Shown: positions 29,340-38,549, numbered from the stretch's first letter. The stretch: DNA of 64,000 nt from Dryocola sp. LX212 (GCA_041504365.1 CP167917.1:992001-1056000), one strand, 5' to 3'. The notes: a model not told the origin generated them from the letters alone. Numbers and translations: made by a program.

Positions 29340-30728
29340 TCAGAACCAGGCTTCCCACATGCCGCCTATGTTAAACGAATCAAGCTGGGTGCTCTCTTCG
29401 CCCGCCACGCGGGTGGTGTGGTTGTTTTCAACCTGGCCGCCGGTGACGTAGAAGCGCAGCATCGGGCGGAACTCCGGCCCCATCGCGATGGAGATGTTCT
29501 GGGACAGCGTCAGCTTCCAGCCCTTGTTATCGCCGTCGTTTTCATAATCCACGCGCTGATAGCCCGCTTCCAGCCAGGTCGAATGAATGTCGTTCCAGAA
29601 ATACATCGGACGGACGATCGCGCCGTAGTTGCGGCGGTTGTCGGACGGCAGGTCATCATTGTCGTAATCGTGGAACGCCAGCAGGTATTCAATCTGGGCC
29701 TGCGGGGTGAACTTATAGCTGCCCTCGAAGCTGGTGTAGACGGTGTGCAGGCCGTTGGTTTTGTTATATACGCTGTTGTCCGAGTGGTCGGAATAGCGGG
29801 CGATGATTTTGTTCAGGCTGTTGTCGCCCGTGTGGCTGAGCACCACGGCCGCCTGCCAGGCTTTGGCGCGTTCGTCGCTGTCGATGGCTTTGGAATCGAA
29901 GCCGTAGTTGGCGTACAGCTCGAAATCGATCGGCCCAAATTTGATGCCGTGAAGTTTAGAAGTCGCCGCATAGTTGCCGCTGTCGCCGGTGCCGGAGCTG
30001 CCGGTACAGGAGATGCGTGACGGGTTATCGCCGTCCTCGATCATTTCCGGATTACACTGCTCAACCGAAGAGACGCCCGCCACGTCGAGCTGTGCAAAGC
30101 CCAGGTCGAAGTTTTTCACCCCGGCACCCTGGCCGTCGTGGTTCATCCAGAAGTAGTCGTTGATGCCCTGCTGCGGACGCTGATGGAAGTCGCGCCCGGC
30201 CCAGAAATAGGCGTTCGGCTGGGAGGCAAAGAGGTTAGTCACCCCGGCGTAGGCTTTTTTGAGGTTCACCTCATCGCCCCAGTGGTCGAACATCACGCCC
30301 ACGTCCCAGATGGCGCCCGCTTCGCTTTTGAACGCTTTGGTGAGCTGGAATTCGCCGCCGTTACCTTCGTTACCCAGTCGACCAATGGCAGAGGTACCGT
30401 TATAGGAACCGTCGACGCCCACGTATTTTTGGTCTCCCGCCTGGAAGTGCGCGCCGTAGCGGGCGTAGCCGGTGAACTTCACGCCGTAGGGAATGGCCAG
30501 CTCCGCCGTGGCAGGCTCGGGCACCTGCGGGGTGACAAGAGGATCGGTTCTTTTGACCCGCGCCGCCTCGATTTTCGCTTCGCGGTCTGCCAGCGCTTTA
30601 TCTACGGCCTTTGCCACGATTTGATCGATTTGCTCCTGCGTGAACTCCTGCGCAAAGGAAGAAATTGGGCAAAGGGCGGCGAGAACTGCGAGGGCGACCG
30701 GCAGCTTAGTTATTAATTTCATAATCAT
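29340..30728 (-). CDS. LamB-family carbohydrate porin (ScrY/BglH type)
   Basis: 462 residues: signal peptide ending SSFA, a short coiled-coil region (FTQEQIDQIVAKAVDKALADREAKIEAARV, about 30-60 residues in the family style of ScrY and BglH), then a maltoporin-type barrel (YGVKFTGYARYGAHFQ, YFWAGRDFHQR, FNIGGMWEAWF with terminal Phe). It would admit the sugar taken up by the adjoining PTS. The ATG two codons downstream (30722) is equally possible. Last gene of the IIB-IIC-IIA-porin run, 160 bases after IIA. Confidence 0.92.
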   Translation of the reverse strand: MIMKLITKLPVALAVLAALCPISSFAQEFTQEQIDQIVAKAVDKALADREAKIEAARVKRTDPLVTPQVPEPATAELAIPYGVKFTGYARYGAHFQAGDQKYVGVDGSYNGTSAIGRLGNEGNGGEFQLTKAFKSEAGAIWDVGVMFDHWGDEVNLKKAYAGVTNLFASQPNAYFWAGRDFHQRPQQGINDYFWMNHDGQGAGVKNFDLGFAQLDVAGVSSVEQCNPEMIEDGDNPSRISCTGSSGTGDSGNYAATSKLHGIKFGPIDFELYANYGFDSKAIDSDERAKAWQAAVVLSHTGDNSLNKIIARYSDHSDNSVYNKTNGLHTVYTSFEGSYKFTPQAQIEYLLAFHDYDNDDLPSDNRRNYGAIVRPMYFWNDIHSTWLEAGYQRVDYENDGDNKGWKLTLSQNISIAMGPEFRPMLRFYVTGGQVENNHTTRVAGEESTQLDSFNIGGMWEAWF

Positions 30729-30774
30729 CTCAACTGTAGTTATTTCTATTTTCAGACAATGACTATCCCGCTCG

Positions 30775-30801
30775 GGCTGGCGTATTTATTACGCGGCAGC
30801 C
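30775..30801 (-). other. Intercistronic hairpin between PTS IIA and porin genes
   Basis: GGCT-gg-CGTATTTATTACG-cgg-CAGCC folds into a two-part stem (GGCT/AGCC outer, GCGT/ACGC inner) with an AT loop. No T run follows on the transcribed strand, so it may stabilise or attenuate mRNA rather than terminate. Confidence 0.4.
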
Positions 30802-30888
30802 GGACGAGTTTATTTTTTATGCTGTAATCCAGAGGTATCGATTAGTCTATTTAAATAAGCATCTCTCCGTATTAAATAAGCTGTGTGC

Positions 30889-31191
30889 TTAGCGCTGATA
30901 AAGGTGAATAATTTCCTGCGACAGTTCGCGGGCCAGCATTGACGTCATTAAATGGTCCTGAGCGTGCACCATAATTAATGTCATCGGCTGTTTCGCCTCG
31001 CCTGCATCTTGTTCGATTAATTTCGTTTGCATCAGGTGCGCCTGGCGCGAGTAACCGTCGGCTTCGCGCAGCAGGCTTTTCGCCTCGTCAATGCGGTCGT
31101 TGCGGGCAGCGTGTAGCGCTTCAAAACAGAGGCTGCGGGCCTGACCGGCGTTCATGATTATTTCCATGACGGCTTCTTCTAAGTCGATCAT
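30889..31191 (-). CDS. PTS EIIA component, lactose/cellobiose family
   Basis: 100 residues, all-helical, with the phosphorylation motif MVHAQDHLMTSM (H76, with H80 nearby) characteristic of the Lac/chitobiose-cellobiose EIIA. It receives phosphate from HPr and passes it to the EIIB encoded two genes upstream. Forms a trimer in known relatives. Nineteen bases after the IIC gene. Starts ATG 31191 behind AGAAAAG. Substrate cannot be read from sequence; cellobiose, chitobiose or another beta-linked disaccharide are candidates. Confidence 0.93.
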   Translation of the reverse strand: MIDLEEAVMEIIMNAGQARSLCFEALHAARNDRIDEAKSLLREADGYSRQAHLMQTKLIEQDAGEAKQPMTLIMVHAQDHLMTSMLARELSQEIIHLYQR

Positions 31192-31209
31192 CTTTTCTTC
31201 CAGAGATAA

Positions 31210-32529
31210 TTAATTGAGTTCGGTAGCCGGGGTTAATATCTGAGACTTTTCTTCTTCGGCTTTTAATAGCGAGCGTTCATAGGCGCGCAGGAAGGGTAAA
31301 TACATAACTGCCGACATCACCATGCAGATGCCGCACATTATGACCGGGCTTAGCGCCCAGTTCGCCGCCCACGAGGCACCAATTGGCGCAGGGGTGGTCC
31401 ATGGGGTCAGCGAAACAACCTGGGCAATCCAGCCTAATTTTGTCGCGCCATAGGCGAGGCAGGCGTTAATCATCGGCACAAAGATGAACGGAATAAACAG
31501 CATCGGGTTCATGATAATTGGCGCGCCGAACAAAATAGGTTCGTTGATATTAAAGAGGCTCGGCACCACGCCCATTTTGCCGATGGTTCGCAGGTGGGTG
31601 GCGCGGCTGCGCAGCAGCAGAAATGCCAGCGGGAGCGTCGAACCCACGCCGCCGATAAGCAGGTAGTGATCCCAGAAACCCTGTAGATAGACATGGGGCA
31701 ACACGGTACCCGCCGCCAACGCGGCCTGGTTGGCAGAAAGGTTCGCCATCCAGAACGGGTTCATGATACCGGTGACGATCAGCGAGCCGTGGATCCCGGC
31801 GAACCAGAAGATCTGGCACAGCAGAACGGAAAGCAAAATCGCAGGCAGGGAGTCGGACGCGGAAACCAGCGGCTCCAGCAGGTGCATAATCGCCTGCGGC
31901 AGGATCATGCCGGTTTGCGCTTCAATGAACAGGTTTAGCGGATGCAGCGTACCGATAACAACCAGCACAGGGATCAGAATTTCAAACGAGCGCGCAACGC
32001 CGGTCGGCACCTCTTTCGGCAGGCGTATAGTAATGTTGTTCTGCTTAAGCCAGGCGTACATCCGCGTGGAATAAATAGCGGTGATCAGGGCGGTAAAGAT
32101 CCCCTGCCCGGAAAGATACTGGGTAGAGATCTTGCCGTCCGCATACGGCGCGGCGACCAGCAGAAAGGCCATAAACGCAAGCAGGCCGGACATCACCGGA
32201 TCGAGGTTAAACTGCCGCCCGAGGCTCGCGCCGATACCCACAGAAATAAAGAACGTCATCACGCCCATGCTGAGGTTAAACGGCAGCATGAGCTGTTCGC
32301 GCCAGGTCTGCGAGAAATCCAGCCAGGCGCGGGCAAAGCCGAGCGTGGTGTCCGCCGAGAAGGGCGGGAAGATAAAGACCAGCATGAACGAGCCGATGAT
32401 CATAAACGGCAGGGCGGCGGTAAAGCCGTCGCGGATGGCAATCACGTACTTCTGCTGGCCCAGGCGGCCTGCGAGCGGGGTAATGGACTGCTCGATAATG
32501 GCAACCATTGACTGATATAAAGAGCTCAT
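31210..32529 (-). CDS. PTS EIIC component, lactose/cellobiose family
   Basis: 439 residues with about ten hydrophobic segments. CelB-type EIIC: FNINEPILFGAPIIMNPMLF is the signature loop, followed by AYGATKLGWIAQVVSLTPWTTPAPIGA. It binds and translocates the sugar across the inner membrane while EIIB phosphorylates it. Overlaps the IIB gene as ATGA. Length is normal for CelB/ChbC. No specific substrate can be assigned. Confidence 0.94.
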   Translation of the reverse strand: MSSLYQSMVAIIEQSITPLAGRLGQQKYVIAIRDGFTAALPFMIIGSFMLVFIFPPFSADTTLGFARAWLDFSQTWREQLMLPFNLSMGVMTFFISVGIGASLGRQFNLDPVMSGLLAFMAFLLVAAPYADGKISTQYLSGQGIFTALITAIYSTRMYAWLKQNNITIRLPKEVPTGVARSFEILIPVLVVIGTLHPLNLFIEAQTGMILPQAIMHLLEPLVSASDSLPAILLSVLLCQIFWFAGIHGSLIVTGIMNPFWMANLSANQAALAAGTVLPHVYLQGFWDHYLLIGGVGSTLPLAFLLLRSRATHLRTIGKMGVVPSLFNINEPILFGAPIIMNPMLFIPFIFVPMINACLAYGATKLGWIAQVVSLTPWTTPAPIGASWAANWALSPVIMCGICMVMSAVMYLPFLRAYERSLLKAEEEKSQILTPATELN

Positions 32530-32858
32530 ATGTTGACCTTCTGATTTGCGGTCTCGATAAGGGAAAGCGCGTAGTCGAGCACCTTGTCGCCGCGCTGCAT
32601 GCCGTAATCCATCGTATCAATCGCCCGCACCGGGATCCCTTTCGATGCCGCCTTTTCCGCCAGCCCGTTGAGCATGTACTTTACCTGCGGCCCAAGCAGC
32701 ACGACCTGGTAGCGCGGGAACTGGTTATCGAAATCGGCTACGCCATAAGCTTCGATTTCCACGGGCAGGCCGCGCTCGGCGGCGGCGGCGACCATTTTGC
32801 GCACCAGCAGGCTAGTGGACATCCCGGCGGAACAACACAACATAATCCTGATCATCAT
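32526..32858 (-). CDS. PTS EIIB component, lactose/cellobiose family
   Basis: About 110 residues. The phosphocysteine loop IMLCCSAGMSTSLLV is intact; the second Cys of the pair is the expected phosphate carrier. GTG 32861, ATG 32858 and ATG 32855 are all in frame; the first ATG has the best spacing to AGAGGA. First gene of the operon, divergent from a LacI-family regulator. EIIB takes phosphate from EIIA and donates it to the sugar bound by EIIC. Confidence 0.93.
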   Translation of the reverse strand: MMIRIMLCCSAGMSTSLLVRKMVAAAAERGLPVEIEAYGVADFDNQFPRYQVVLLGPQVKYMLNGLAEKAASKGIPVRAIDTMDYGMQRGDKVLDYALSLIETANQKVNI

Positions 32859-32909
32859 CACTCATCCTCTAAATGTAAAAAGTTATTGCGGATGCGATTT
32901 GATACTTTG

Positions 32910-32925
32910 TGGAAACCGTTTTCCA
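32910..32925. promoter_or_regulatory. LacI-family operator 1 (PTS side)
   Basis: TGGAAACCGTTTTCCA is a 16-base near-perfect palindrome (7 of 8 paired) centred on CG, as in LacI/GalR operators. It lies 50 bases before the IIB start, suited to repression of the PTS operon. Confidence 0.78.
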
Positions 32926-33036
32926 TTTGCCTGTTGCAGAAATGTGACGACCCTCTGAAAAGTAGCCTTAGCAAGCGAATCTTCTTGGATGTTCATCACA
33001 AATTGTTATGGTTGAGGGAGGCTTCATGGACTGATA

Positions 33037-33052
33037 TGGAAACAAGTTTCCA
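33037..33052. promoter_or_regulatory. LacI-family operator 2 (regulator side)
   Basis: TGGAAACAAGTTTCCA has the same outer half-sites as operator 1, TGGAAAC and TTTCCA. Its centre is 127 bases away, allowing DNA looping. Half-sites ACGGAAACGA and ACGGAAACAG recur at about 33060-33090. It lies 100 bases before the regulator start and may mediate autoregulation. Confidence 0.75.
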
Positions 33053-33151
33053 TGAAAAACGGAAACGATTATACTTTTACGGAAACAGGACGGGCGGCGA
33101 GTGCCAGTAAGGAATAGCAGGCGGTGATGTGCTGCCTTCAGGGGAGAGAAA

Positions 33152-34090
33152 ATGTCGACAATCAACGATGTATCGCGTCTGGCCGGGGTATCTAAAGCCA
33201 CGGTGTCACGCGTGTTGAGCGGTTCACGCGGGGTAAAAGAAGCCAGCCGTGCTGCCGTATTGCAGGCGGTGGAAACGCTGAATTACCGGCCAAACGTCAT
33301 TGCACAGTCTTTGCTGAGCCAGTCAACCGGCTGTATCGGGGTGATCTGCGCCCAGGAGAACATCAACCAGACGACAGGGTATCTTTACGCGCTGGAAAAG
33401 CATCTGAGCCAGCACCAGAAGCATCTGCTGCTGCGCTTTGCCAGCGGCAAAGCCGAAGTCATGCACGCGCTGGAAGAGCTGACCTGCGGCCTGTGCGATG
33501 ACGTGCTGATTATCGGCGCGCGCTTCCCGCTGGATATCCCCTATGAAAACGTCATCCTGGTGGATTGTCTGGAGTTTGATGCCGCCAACAGCATCCAGTT
33601 TGACCATGCCTTTGCGGCGGAAACAGCCTGTAACTACCTGATCAAGCAGGGGCGCAGGCAGATTGCGCTTATTGCCCCTGAAACCAGCTGTCCTGTGGAG
33701 CAGGTGCTGCTGGGCTACAAGCGGGCGCTGGAAAATAACTTCCTGCCGTTTAACCGCAACCTGATCTTTATGGATGCTACCTCGTCGTCCGTAGCGTTGC
33801 AGGTGCTGCTTAACAACAGCACGACGGTAAATTTTAATGCTCTGCTGGTGGCGGACGAGCAGGAGGCGCAGCGGGTTATCACGCAGCTGCAGGCGTTTAA
33901 TAAATCCGTGCCTGGGGACATTATGGTGTTTAGCCTGGCGGGCACACTGCATCTGCCGGGTATTCCGACAATTCCGGCAATCGAGTATTCAATGGACGCC
34001 ATGGCGGCGCGCATCGTCAGCAGGCTGAATGAGAAAAGCGAAAGCGTGGCGGGGAGTTCCGTGCTGCGCGGGGATTTGATTATCCCGTAA
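33152..34090 (+). CDS. LacI/GalR-family transcriptional regulator
   Basis: 312 residues. N-terminal helix-turn-helix MSTINDVSRLAGVSKATVSRVLSGSRGVKEASRAAV and hinge region ALNYRPNVIAQSL, then a periplasmic-binding-protein-like sugar domain. The hinge (here NYRPNVIAQSLLSQST) fits the family that contacts a CG or AA operator centre. It is divergent from the PTS-porin operon with two matching operators between them, so it very likely represses that operon and itself until its sugar ligand binds. Resembles AscG and other beta-glucoside regulators in general layout. Confidence 0.93.
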   Translation: MSTINDVSRLAGVSKATVSRVLSGSRGVKEASRAAVLQAVETLNYRPNVIAQSLLSQSTGCIGVICAQENINQTTGYLYALEKHLSQHQKHLLLRFASGKAEVMHALEELTCGLCDDVLIIGARFPLDIPYENVILVDCLEFDAANSIQFDHAFAAETACNYLIKQGRRQIALIAPETSCPVEQVLLGYKRALENNFLPFNRNLIFMDATSSSVALQVLLNNSTTVNFNALLVADEQEAQRVITQLQAFNKSVPGDIMVFSLAGTLHLPGIPTIPAIEYSMDAMAARIVSRLNEKSESVAGSSVLRGDLIIP

Positions 34091-34096
34091 AGAGAG

Positions 34097-34120
34097 AAGC
34101 AGGCCGCACAGGGCCTGCTT
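34097..34120. terminator. Convergent terminator between regulator and ampH
   Basis: AAGCAGGCC ... GGCCTGCTT is a 9-base perfect stem between the two stop codons. Neither strand has a long T run (CTCTCTTT on the reverse side), so efficiency is uncertain. Confidence 0.6.
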
Positions 34121-34126
34121 AAGCTG

Positions 34127-35284
34127 TCAGGATGTTGGCGTCACCACGGGCGCATAGCCGCTGAGTTCAGACACCAGATCGTTCACGCCGTCGCTCATGT
34201 TCACAAAGCGGGTCAGTGGCGAACGGGTAATTACCACAAATACCCCGACGTTACTTTGCGGCACCATCGCCATGTAGGTGATGAAACCGCCGCCGCCGCC
34301 GGTTTTCTGTACGATCCCCGGACGGCCACTCTTCGGCGACATATAGACCCAGCCCAGGCCCAGCGCGTCAGCCTTGCCCGGCACGTCCATACCAATCACT
34401 TTGTGCAGCTGCTTGCGCTGGTAGATCAGCGTTTGCATGCGGTCTGCCTGGCCGTTGCGCTGGTGGAAGTCGGAGCTTAAGAACTGCTGCATCCAGCGCA
34501 TCATGTCGTCCGGCGTGGAGTAAACGCCGCCGCTACCCACTGCCGCCAGCGTGTTATCGCAGGGGCTGGCACCTTTCTCAGCCACCATCAGGCGCTTGCA
34601 CTGGTCCGGCGAAGGCGTAAACGTGGTGTCCTTCATCCCCAGCGGACGGGCAATCTGCTCGTCAAACAGCGTGGCGTAGGGTTTTCCGGCGGCCCGGCTA
34701 AGGGCATCCGCCAGCAGGTCAAAGGCCAGATTTGAGTAAGCCGCCGTACTGCCCGGGGCATACTTCAGCGTGGCGGTTGAGAGCCAGTTCCAGCGCTGGT
34801 TTTGCGTGGGCCATGTGAATACGGTGCGGTGCGGTGCGCCGCCGGGTTGTTCGCGGGGCAGGGCGCTGGTATGCGTGGCCAGGTTCACCAGCCTGATAGG
34901 CTCACCTTTAAAGGTCGGCACCCGTGCGCCGGGCGGCGCGTATTTGCTTAGCGGATCGTTCAGCTTCACTTTGCCCTGGTCGAGCATTTTCACCAGCATC
35001 TCGCTGGTCATCAGCTTGGTCAGCGAGGCGATACGGATTACCGAATCGAGCTGGGGCCGCACGTTGTTGCCGGGGCGGGTTTCGCCAAAGCTGTGGAATA
35101 CACGCTGGTTGCCGTCGATCACCACCATCGCCATTCCGGTAGCGCCGCTGCCGTAGAAGATATGGTTGGCGTAGCGCTCCGCGATTTCAGAAGCAAAAAC
35201 AGGATCGGGCGAGGTTTGCGCAAACCCCAGGACGGGCAGCGCAGCAAGAACGAGCGCGGCGATGCGCGGGAGACAAATTTTCAA
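34127..35284 (-). CDS. ampH: AmpH penicillin-binding protein (DD-carboxypeptidase/endopeptidase)
   Basis: 385 residues from a TTG start at 35284 (MKICLPRIAALVLAALPVLG), which has GGA at good distance and gives exactly the E. coli length; a TTG seven codons upstream is also open. Signal peptide ends GFAQ. Class-C beta-lactamase fold: SLTK (S87-K90 in this numbering), the YSN motif in AAYSNLAFDLL and QKTGGGGGF as KTG box. It trims peptidoglycan and shows DD-carboxypeptidase, DD-endopeptidase and weak beta-lactamase activity in E. coli. The rare TTG start implies low translation. Confidence 0.95.
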   Translation of the reverse strand: MKICLPRIAALVLAALPVLGFAQTSPDPVFASEIAERYANHIFYGSGATGMAMVVIDGNQRVFHSFGETRPGNNVRPQLDSVIRIASLTKLMTSEMLVKMLDQGKVKLNDPLSKYAPPGARVPTFKGEPIRLVNLATHTSALPREQPGGAPHRTVFTWPTQNQRWNWLSTATLKYAPGSTAAYSNLAFDLLADALSRAAGKPYATLFDEQIARPLGMKDTTFTPSPDQCKRLMVAEKGASPCDNTLAAVGSGGVYSTPDDMMRWMQQFLSSDFHQRNGQADRMQTLIYQRKQLHKVIGMDVPGKADALGLGWVYMSPKSGRPGIVQKTGGGGGFITYMAMVPQSNVGVFVVITRSPLTRFVNMSDGVNDLVSELSGYAPVVTPTS

Positions 35285-35707
35285 CGCAAGTAATCCATTT
35301 AGCAAAGTGAGGCGGTATTGATCGTATTTATACTACTCAAGCGCTCTGCGCAAACGTGGAAAATGAGGTTTGTGATGAGAAAAAGCGTAACGCGGCGTTT
35401 CAGCGGGGGGGTTGGCTGTTTTTTGCACCAGCTGCGTAAAAACAAATTCAGACGATGCCTGTCTGTTTTTCATACTCTCAACCGTGTATAACGGACACCT
35501 GCGCCGCGTGGCCAGCGAAGAGCAGTAAAAAAACTGACATCTCCTATACATACACTGAACGTAAAATGCCTATCATCATCTTGTAAGTTTATTACTTTGC
35601 TGCAACTTTCCTCGCCCCTTGGCGTCTAAATATGTAGCCTGCGCTGTACCGCTAATGATTTAATTCTTTATGCGATACACCCCATTCACGCATAAAGAAG
35701 CTCAACT
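35285..35707. other. ampH-lpxP divergent intergenic region
   Basis: 423 bases without a convincing gene. A 72-codon reverse frame (35333-35551) has no family likeness or ribosome site. The right part holds a sigma-E-like promoter and the lpxP leader; the left part should hold the ampH promoter. Confidence 0.5.
35602..35630 (+). promoter_or_regulatory. Sigma-E-like promoter before lpxP
   Basis: GCAACTT (35602-35608), a 16-base spacer, then TCTAAA (35625-35630) fit the RpoE pattern GGAACTT-N16-TCTRA with one -35 mismatch. It lies about 78 bases ahead of lpxP and suits an envelope-stress gene. Confidence 0.5.
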
Positions 35708-36634
35708 ATGTCTACAAAACCGCTGTTTTCCAAAGGCTTGCTTCATCCACGTTACTGGTTGACCTGGTTTGGCCTGGCCATTTTATGGCTCTGGGTACAG
35801 CTGCCTTATCCCGTTCTTCTGAAAATGGGCCGTTTTATCGGCAAATTTTCCATGCGCTTCTTAAAGCGCCGCGTCTCCATTGCGCGCCAGAATCTTAAAC
35901 TCTGCTTCCCGCAGTATTCCGACCAGCACGTTGATTCCATCGTCGAGCAAAACTTTGCCTCCCTCGGTATGGGCCTGATTGAAACGGGCATGGCCTGGTT
36001 CTGGCCTGACGAGCGTGTGCGTAAATGGTTTGACGTGCGCGGACTGGAAAACCTGCATGCCGCCTGCGAAAAGGGCCGTGGCGTGATGGTCATCGGCGTT
36101 CATTTTATGTCGCTTGAGCTGGGAGGCCGCGTCATGGGCCTGTGCCAGCCGATGATGGCGATGTACCGCCCGCATAATAACAAAGCGATGGAGTTCGTGC
36201 AGACCATCGGTCGTTCACGCTCCAATAAGGCGATGATTGACCGTCGCAATCTTAAAGGCATGGTCAAAGCGCTGAAGTCCGGCGAAGCCGTGTGGTTTGC
36301 CCCGGACCAGGACTACGGCCCGAAGGGCAGCTCTTTCGTGCCGTTTTTCGCCGTGCAGGAAGCCGCCACCACCAACGGCACTTACACCATAGCGCGCCTG
36401 GCAAAACCGGCCATCCTGACCACGGTGCTTATCCGCAAGCCGGACGGCTCCGGCTACCAGCTGGTGATTGAACCTGAGCTTGTCGACTACCCGGTGGATG
36501 ACGAACAGGCCGCTGCCGCCTACATGAACCGTAAGATCGAACACGAAATCATGCGCGCGCCGGAGCAGTATCTCTGGCTACATCGCAGATTTAAAACGCG
36601 TCCTTTCGGTCAGGACAAGCTCTACAGCGCCTGA
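35708..36634 (+). CDS. lpxP: LpxP-type Kdo2-lipid IVA palmitoleoyltransferase
   Basis: 308 residues; E. coli LpxP is 306, LpxL similar. N-terminal membrane helix (about 16-40). Acyltransferase motif HFMSLE (H132, E137), then VWFAPDQDYGPKGSSFVPFFAV, which is closer to LpxP than LpxL as I recall. It adds palmitoleate to lipid A in place of laurate at low temperature in E. coli. There the gene lies at another locus; here it sits beside ampH and sbmA. LpxL cannot be fully excluded. Confidence 0.85.
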   Translation: MSTKPLFSKGLLHPRYWLTWFGLAILWLWVQLPYPVLLKMGRFIGKFSMRFLKRRVSIARQNLKLCFPQYSDQHVDSIVEQNFASLGMGLIETGMAWFWPDERVRKWFDVRGLENLHAACEKGRGVMVIGVHFMSLELGGRVMGLCQPMMAMYRPHNNKAMEFVQTIGRSRSNKAMIDRRNLKGMVKALKSGEAVWFAPDQDYGPKGSSFVPFFAVQEAATTNGTYTIARLAKPAILTTVLIRKPDGSGYQLVIEPELVDYPVDDEQAAAAYMNRKIEHEIMRAPEQYLWLHRRFKTRPFGQDKLYSA

Positions 36635-36685
36635 TCCTGCGGCGGGTATGCTACGCTTCTGAGGAATTTCAACAGGAGAAGAGCC

Positions 36686-37216
36686 ATGCCCGCATCGCGC
36701 ATTTTGATGGTCATTGATATGCAAAACGGGGTGTTTGATACACCTCGTGCCTCCCGCGAAGATTGTACCTCCCGCATCAACCAGCTCATCGATGCCGCAG
36801 ACCTGGTGATTTTCATCCAGCACACCGAAGAGTGGCTGGAGCCAGATAGCCACGCATTCGATCTTCTTCCTGAACTTACCCGACCAGCAAACGCCCTCTA
36901 CGTCACCAAAACGGCCTGCGATGCTTTCTATCGCACAGCGCTTGAGGACGTTCTGCAAAGCCATGGCATAACCGACTTTGTGGTTTGCGGCTGCGCAACG
37001 GATTACTGCGTGGATGCGACGATAAAAAACGGCGTCAGCAAGGGCTATGCCATGACGGTAGCAGGGGATGCCCACACCACGGCGAACCGCCCGGCTGCGG
37101 TTGCGGAAGTACTGATTGCCCACTACAACGACGTCTGGCGTACCCTGACTATTCCCGGCAACCGGCTGGACGTGAAGGAGACGGCGGATATCCTGACTGC
37201 GTGGACGACTATCTGA
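36686..37216 (+). CDS. Isochorismatase-fold cysteine hydrolase
   Basis: 176 residues. Catalytic triad of the family is visible: D11 in MVIDMQNGVF, K75 in YVTKTACDAF, and C108 in VVCGCATDYCVDAT. These enzymes hydrolyse amides (nicotinamidase, ureidoacrylate, carbamoyl groups) or isochorismate; the substrate cannot be set from sequence. Cytoplasmic. Located 51 bases after lpxP in the same direction, behind AGGAG; co-transcription is possible. Not part of the E. coli ampH-sbmA interval. Confidence 0.88.
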   Translation: MPASRILMVIDMQNGVFDTPRASREDCTSRINQLIDAADLVIFIQHTEEWLEPDSHAFDLLPELTRPANALYVTKTACDAFYRTALEDVLQSHGITDFVVCGCATDYCVDATIKNGVSKGYAMTVAGDAHTTANRPAAVAEVLIAHYNDVWRTLTIPGNRLDVKETADILTAWTTI

Positions 37217-37331
37217 AAAGTTTACACATTACTTGATACAACATTCCCCAGGCTTTACTGTGCCCGGATCCGCTATAAATAAGCGATGTCGCAAAAATAA
37301 CTAAAAGAACATTAAGTTCAGGAGTGTTGTA

Positions 37332-38549
37332 ATGTTTAAGTCGTTTTTCCCACGCCCGACAGCGTTTTTCCTGTCGGCTTTTCTTTGGGCGATATTAGCC
37401 GTTATCTTCTGGCAGGTCGGGGGAGGCCACTGGCTGCAGCAGCTCGCCGGCGCTAAGGGCGATGTGCCGATCAGCGCCGCCCGGTTCTGGTCACGCAGCT
37501 ACCTGATTTTCTACGCCTACTACGCAGTTTGCGTCGGCGCGTTTGCCGCTTTCTGGTTTATCTACAGCCCGCACCGCTGGCAGTACTGGTCCATTCTTGG
37601 CTCTTCCCTGATCATCTTCGTCACCTGGTTTCTGGTGGAAGTGGGCGTGGCGGTCAACGCCTGGTACGCGCCGTTCTATGACCTGATCCAGACGGCGCTC
37701 AGCTCGCCGCATAAAGTCACCATCGGGCAGTTTTACCATGAGGTTGGCGTCTTCCTGGGGATTGCGCTGATTGCGGTGATGGTGGGCGTGATGAACAACT
37801 TCTTCGTCAGCCACTACGTGTTCCGCTGGCGGACGGCGATGAACGAATACTACATGGAGAACTGGCAGCTGCTGCGCAACATCGAAGGTGCCGCCCAGCG
37901 TGTGCAGGAAGACACCATGCGTTTCGCCTCGACGCTGGAAGATATGGGCGTGAGCTTTATCAACGCCATCATGACGCTGATTGCCTTCTTGCCGGTGCTT
38001 GTTACCCTTTCAGCCCACGTTCCTGAGCTGCCAATTATCGGCCACATCCCTTACGGCCTGGTGATTGCGGCGATTGTCTGGTCCCTGCTCGGTACCGGCC
38101 TGTTGGCGGTGGTGGGGATCAAGCTGCCAGGACTTGAGTTTAAAAACCAGCGCGTTGAGGCGGCCTATCGTAAAGAGCTGGTGTATGGCGAAGATGACCC
38201 AACCCGCGCCTCGCCGCCAACGGTTAAAGAGCTGTTTAACGGCGTGCGTCAGAACTACTTCCGCCTGTATTTCCACTACATGTATTTCAATATTGCCCGC
38301 ATTCTTTATCTGCAGGTGGATAACGTCTTTGGCCTGTTCCTGCTCTTCCCGTCGATTGTGGCCGGGACGATAACCCTGGGTCTGATGACGCAGATCACCA
38401 ACGTCTTCGGCCAGGTGCGCGGCTCGTTCCAGTATCTGATCAGCTCCTGGACGACGCTGGTGGAGCTGATGTCTATCTACAAACGTCTGCGCAGCTTTGA
38501 ACGCACGTTGCAGGACATTCCGGTAGAAGCCGCAGGCGAATCGGTATAA
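37332..38549 (+). CDS. sbmA: SbmA peptide/antibiotic transporter
   Basis: 405 residues, matching E. coli SbmA (406) throughout: [59 protein letters not shown] written over several helices. A proton-driven inner-membrane dimer that takes up microcin B17, bleomycin and proline-rich peptides; homologous to the membrane part of BacA. In E. coli it forms an operon with yaiW. Here a terminator follows the stop codon, and an EmrAB-MarR cluster separates it from yaiW. Confidence 0.97.
   Translation: MFKSFFPRPTAFFLSAFLWAILAVIFWQVGGGHWLQQLAGAKGDVPISAARFWSRSYLIFYAYYAVCVGAFAAFWFIYSPHRWQYWSILGSSLIIFVTWFLVEVGVAVNAWYAPFYDLIQTALSSPHKVTIGQFYHEVGVFLGIALIAVMVGVMNNFFVSHYVFRWRTAMNEYYMENWQLLRNIEGAAQRVQEDTMRFASTLEDMGVSFINAIMTLIAFLPVLVTLSAHVPELPIIGHIPYGLVIAAIVWSLLGTGLLAVVGIKLPGLEFKNQRVEAAYRKELVYGEDDPTRASPPTVKELFNGVRQNYFRLYFHYMYFNIARILYLQVDNVFGLFLLFPSIVAGTITLGLMTQITNVFGQVRGSFQYLISSWTTLVELMSIYKRLRSFERTLQDIPVEAAGESV

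Noticed and set aside
35333-35551. 72-codon reverse reading frame between ampH and lpxP
   Set aside because: No ribosome site, no recognisable family, composition like a chance frame in an intergenic region.
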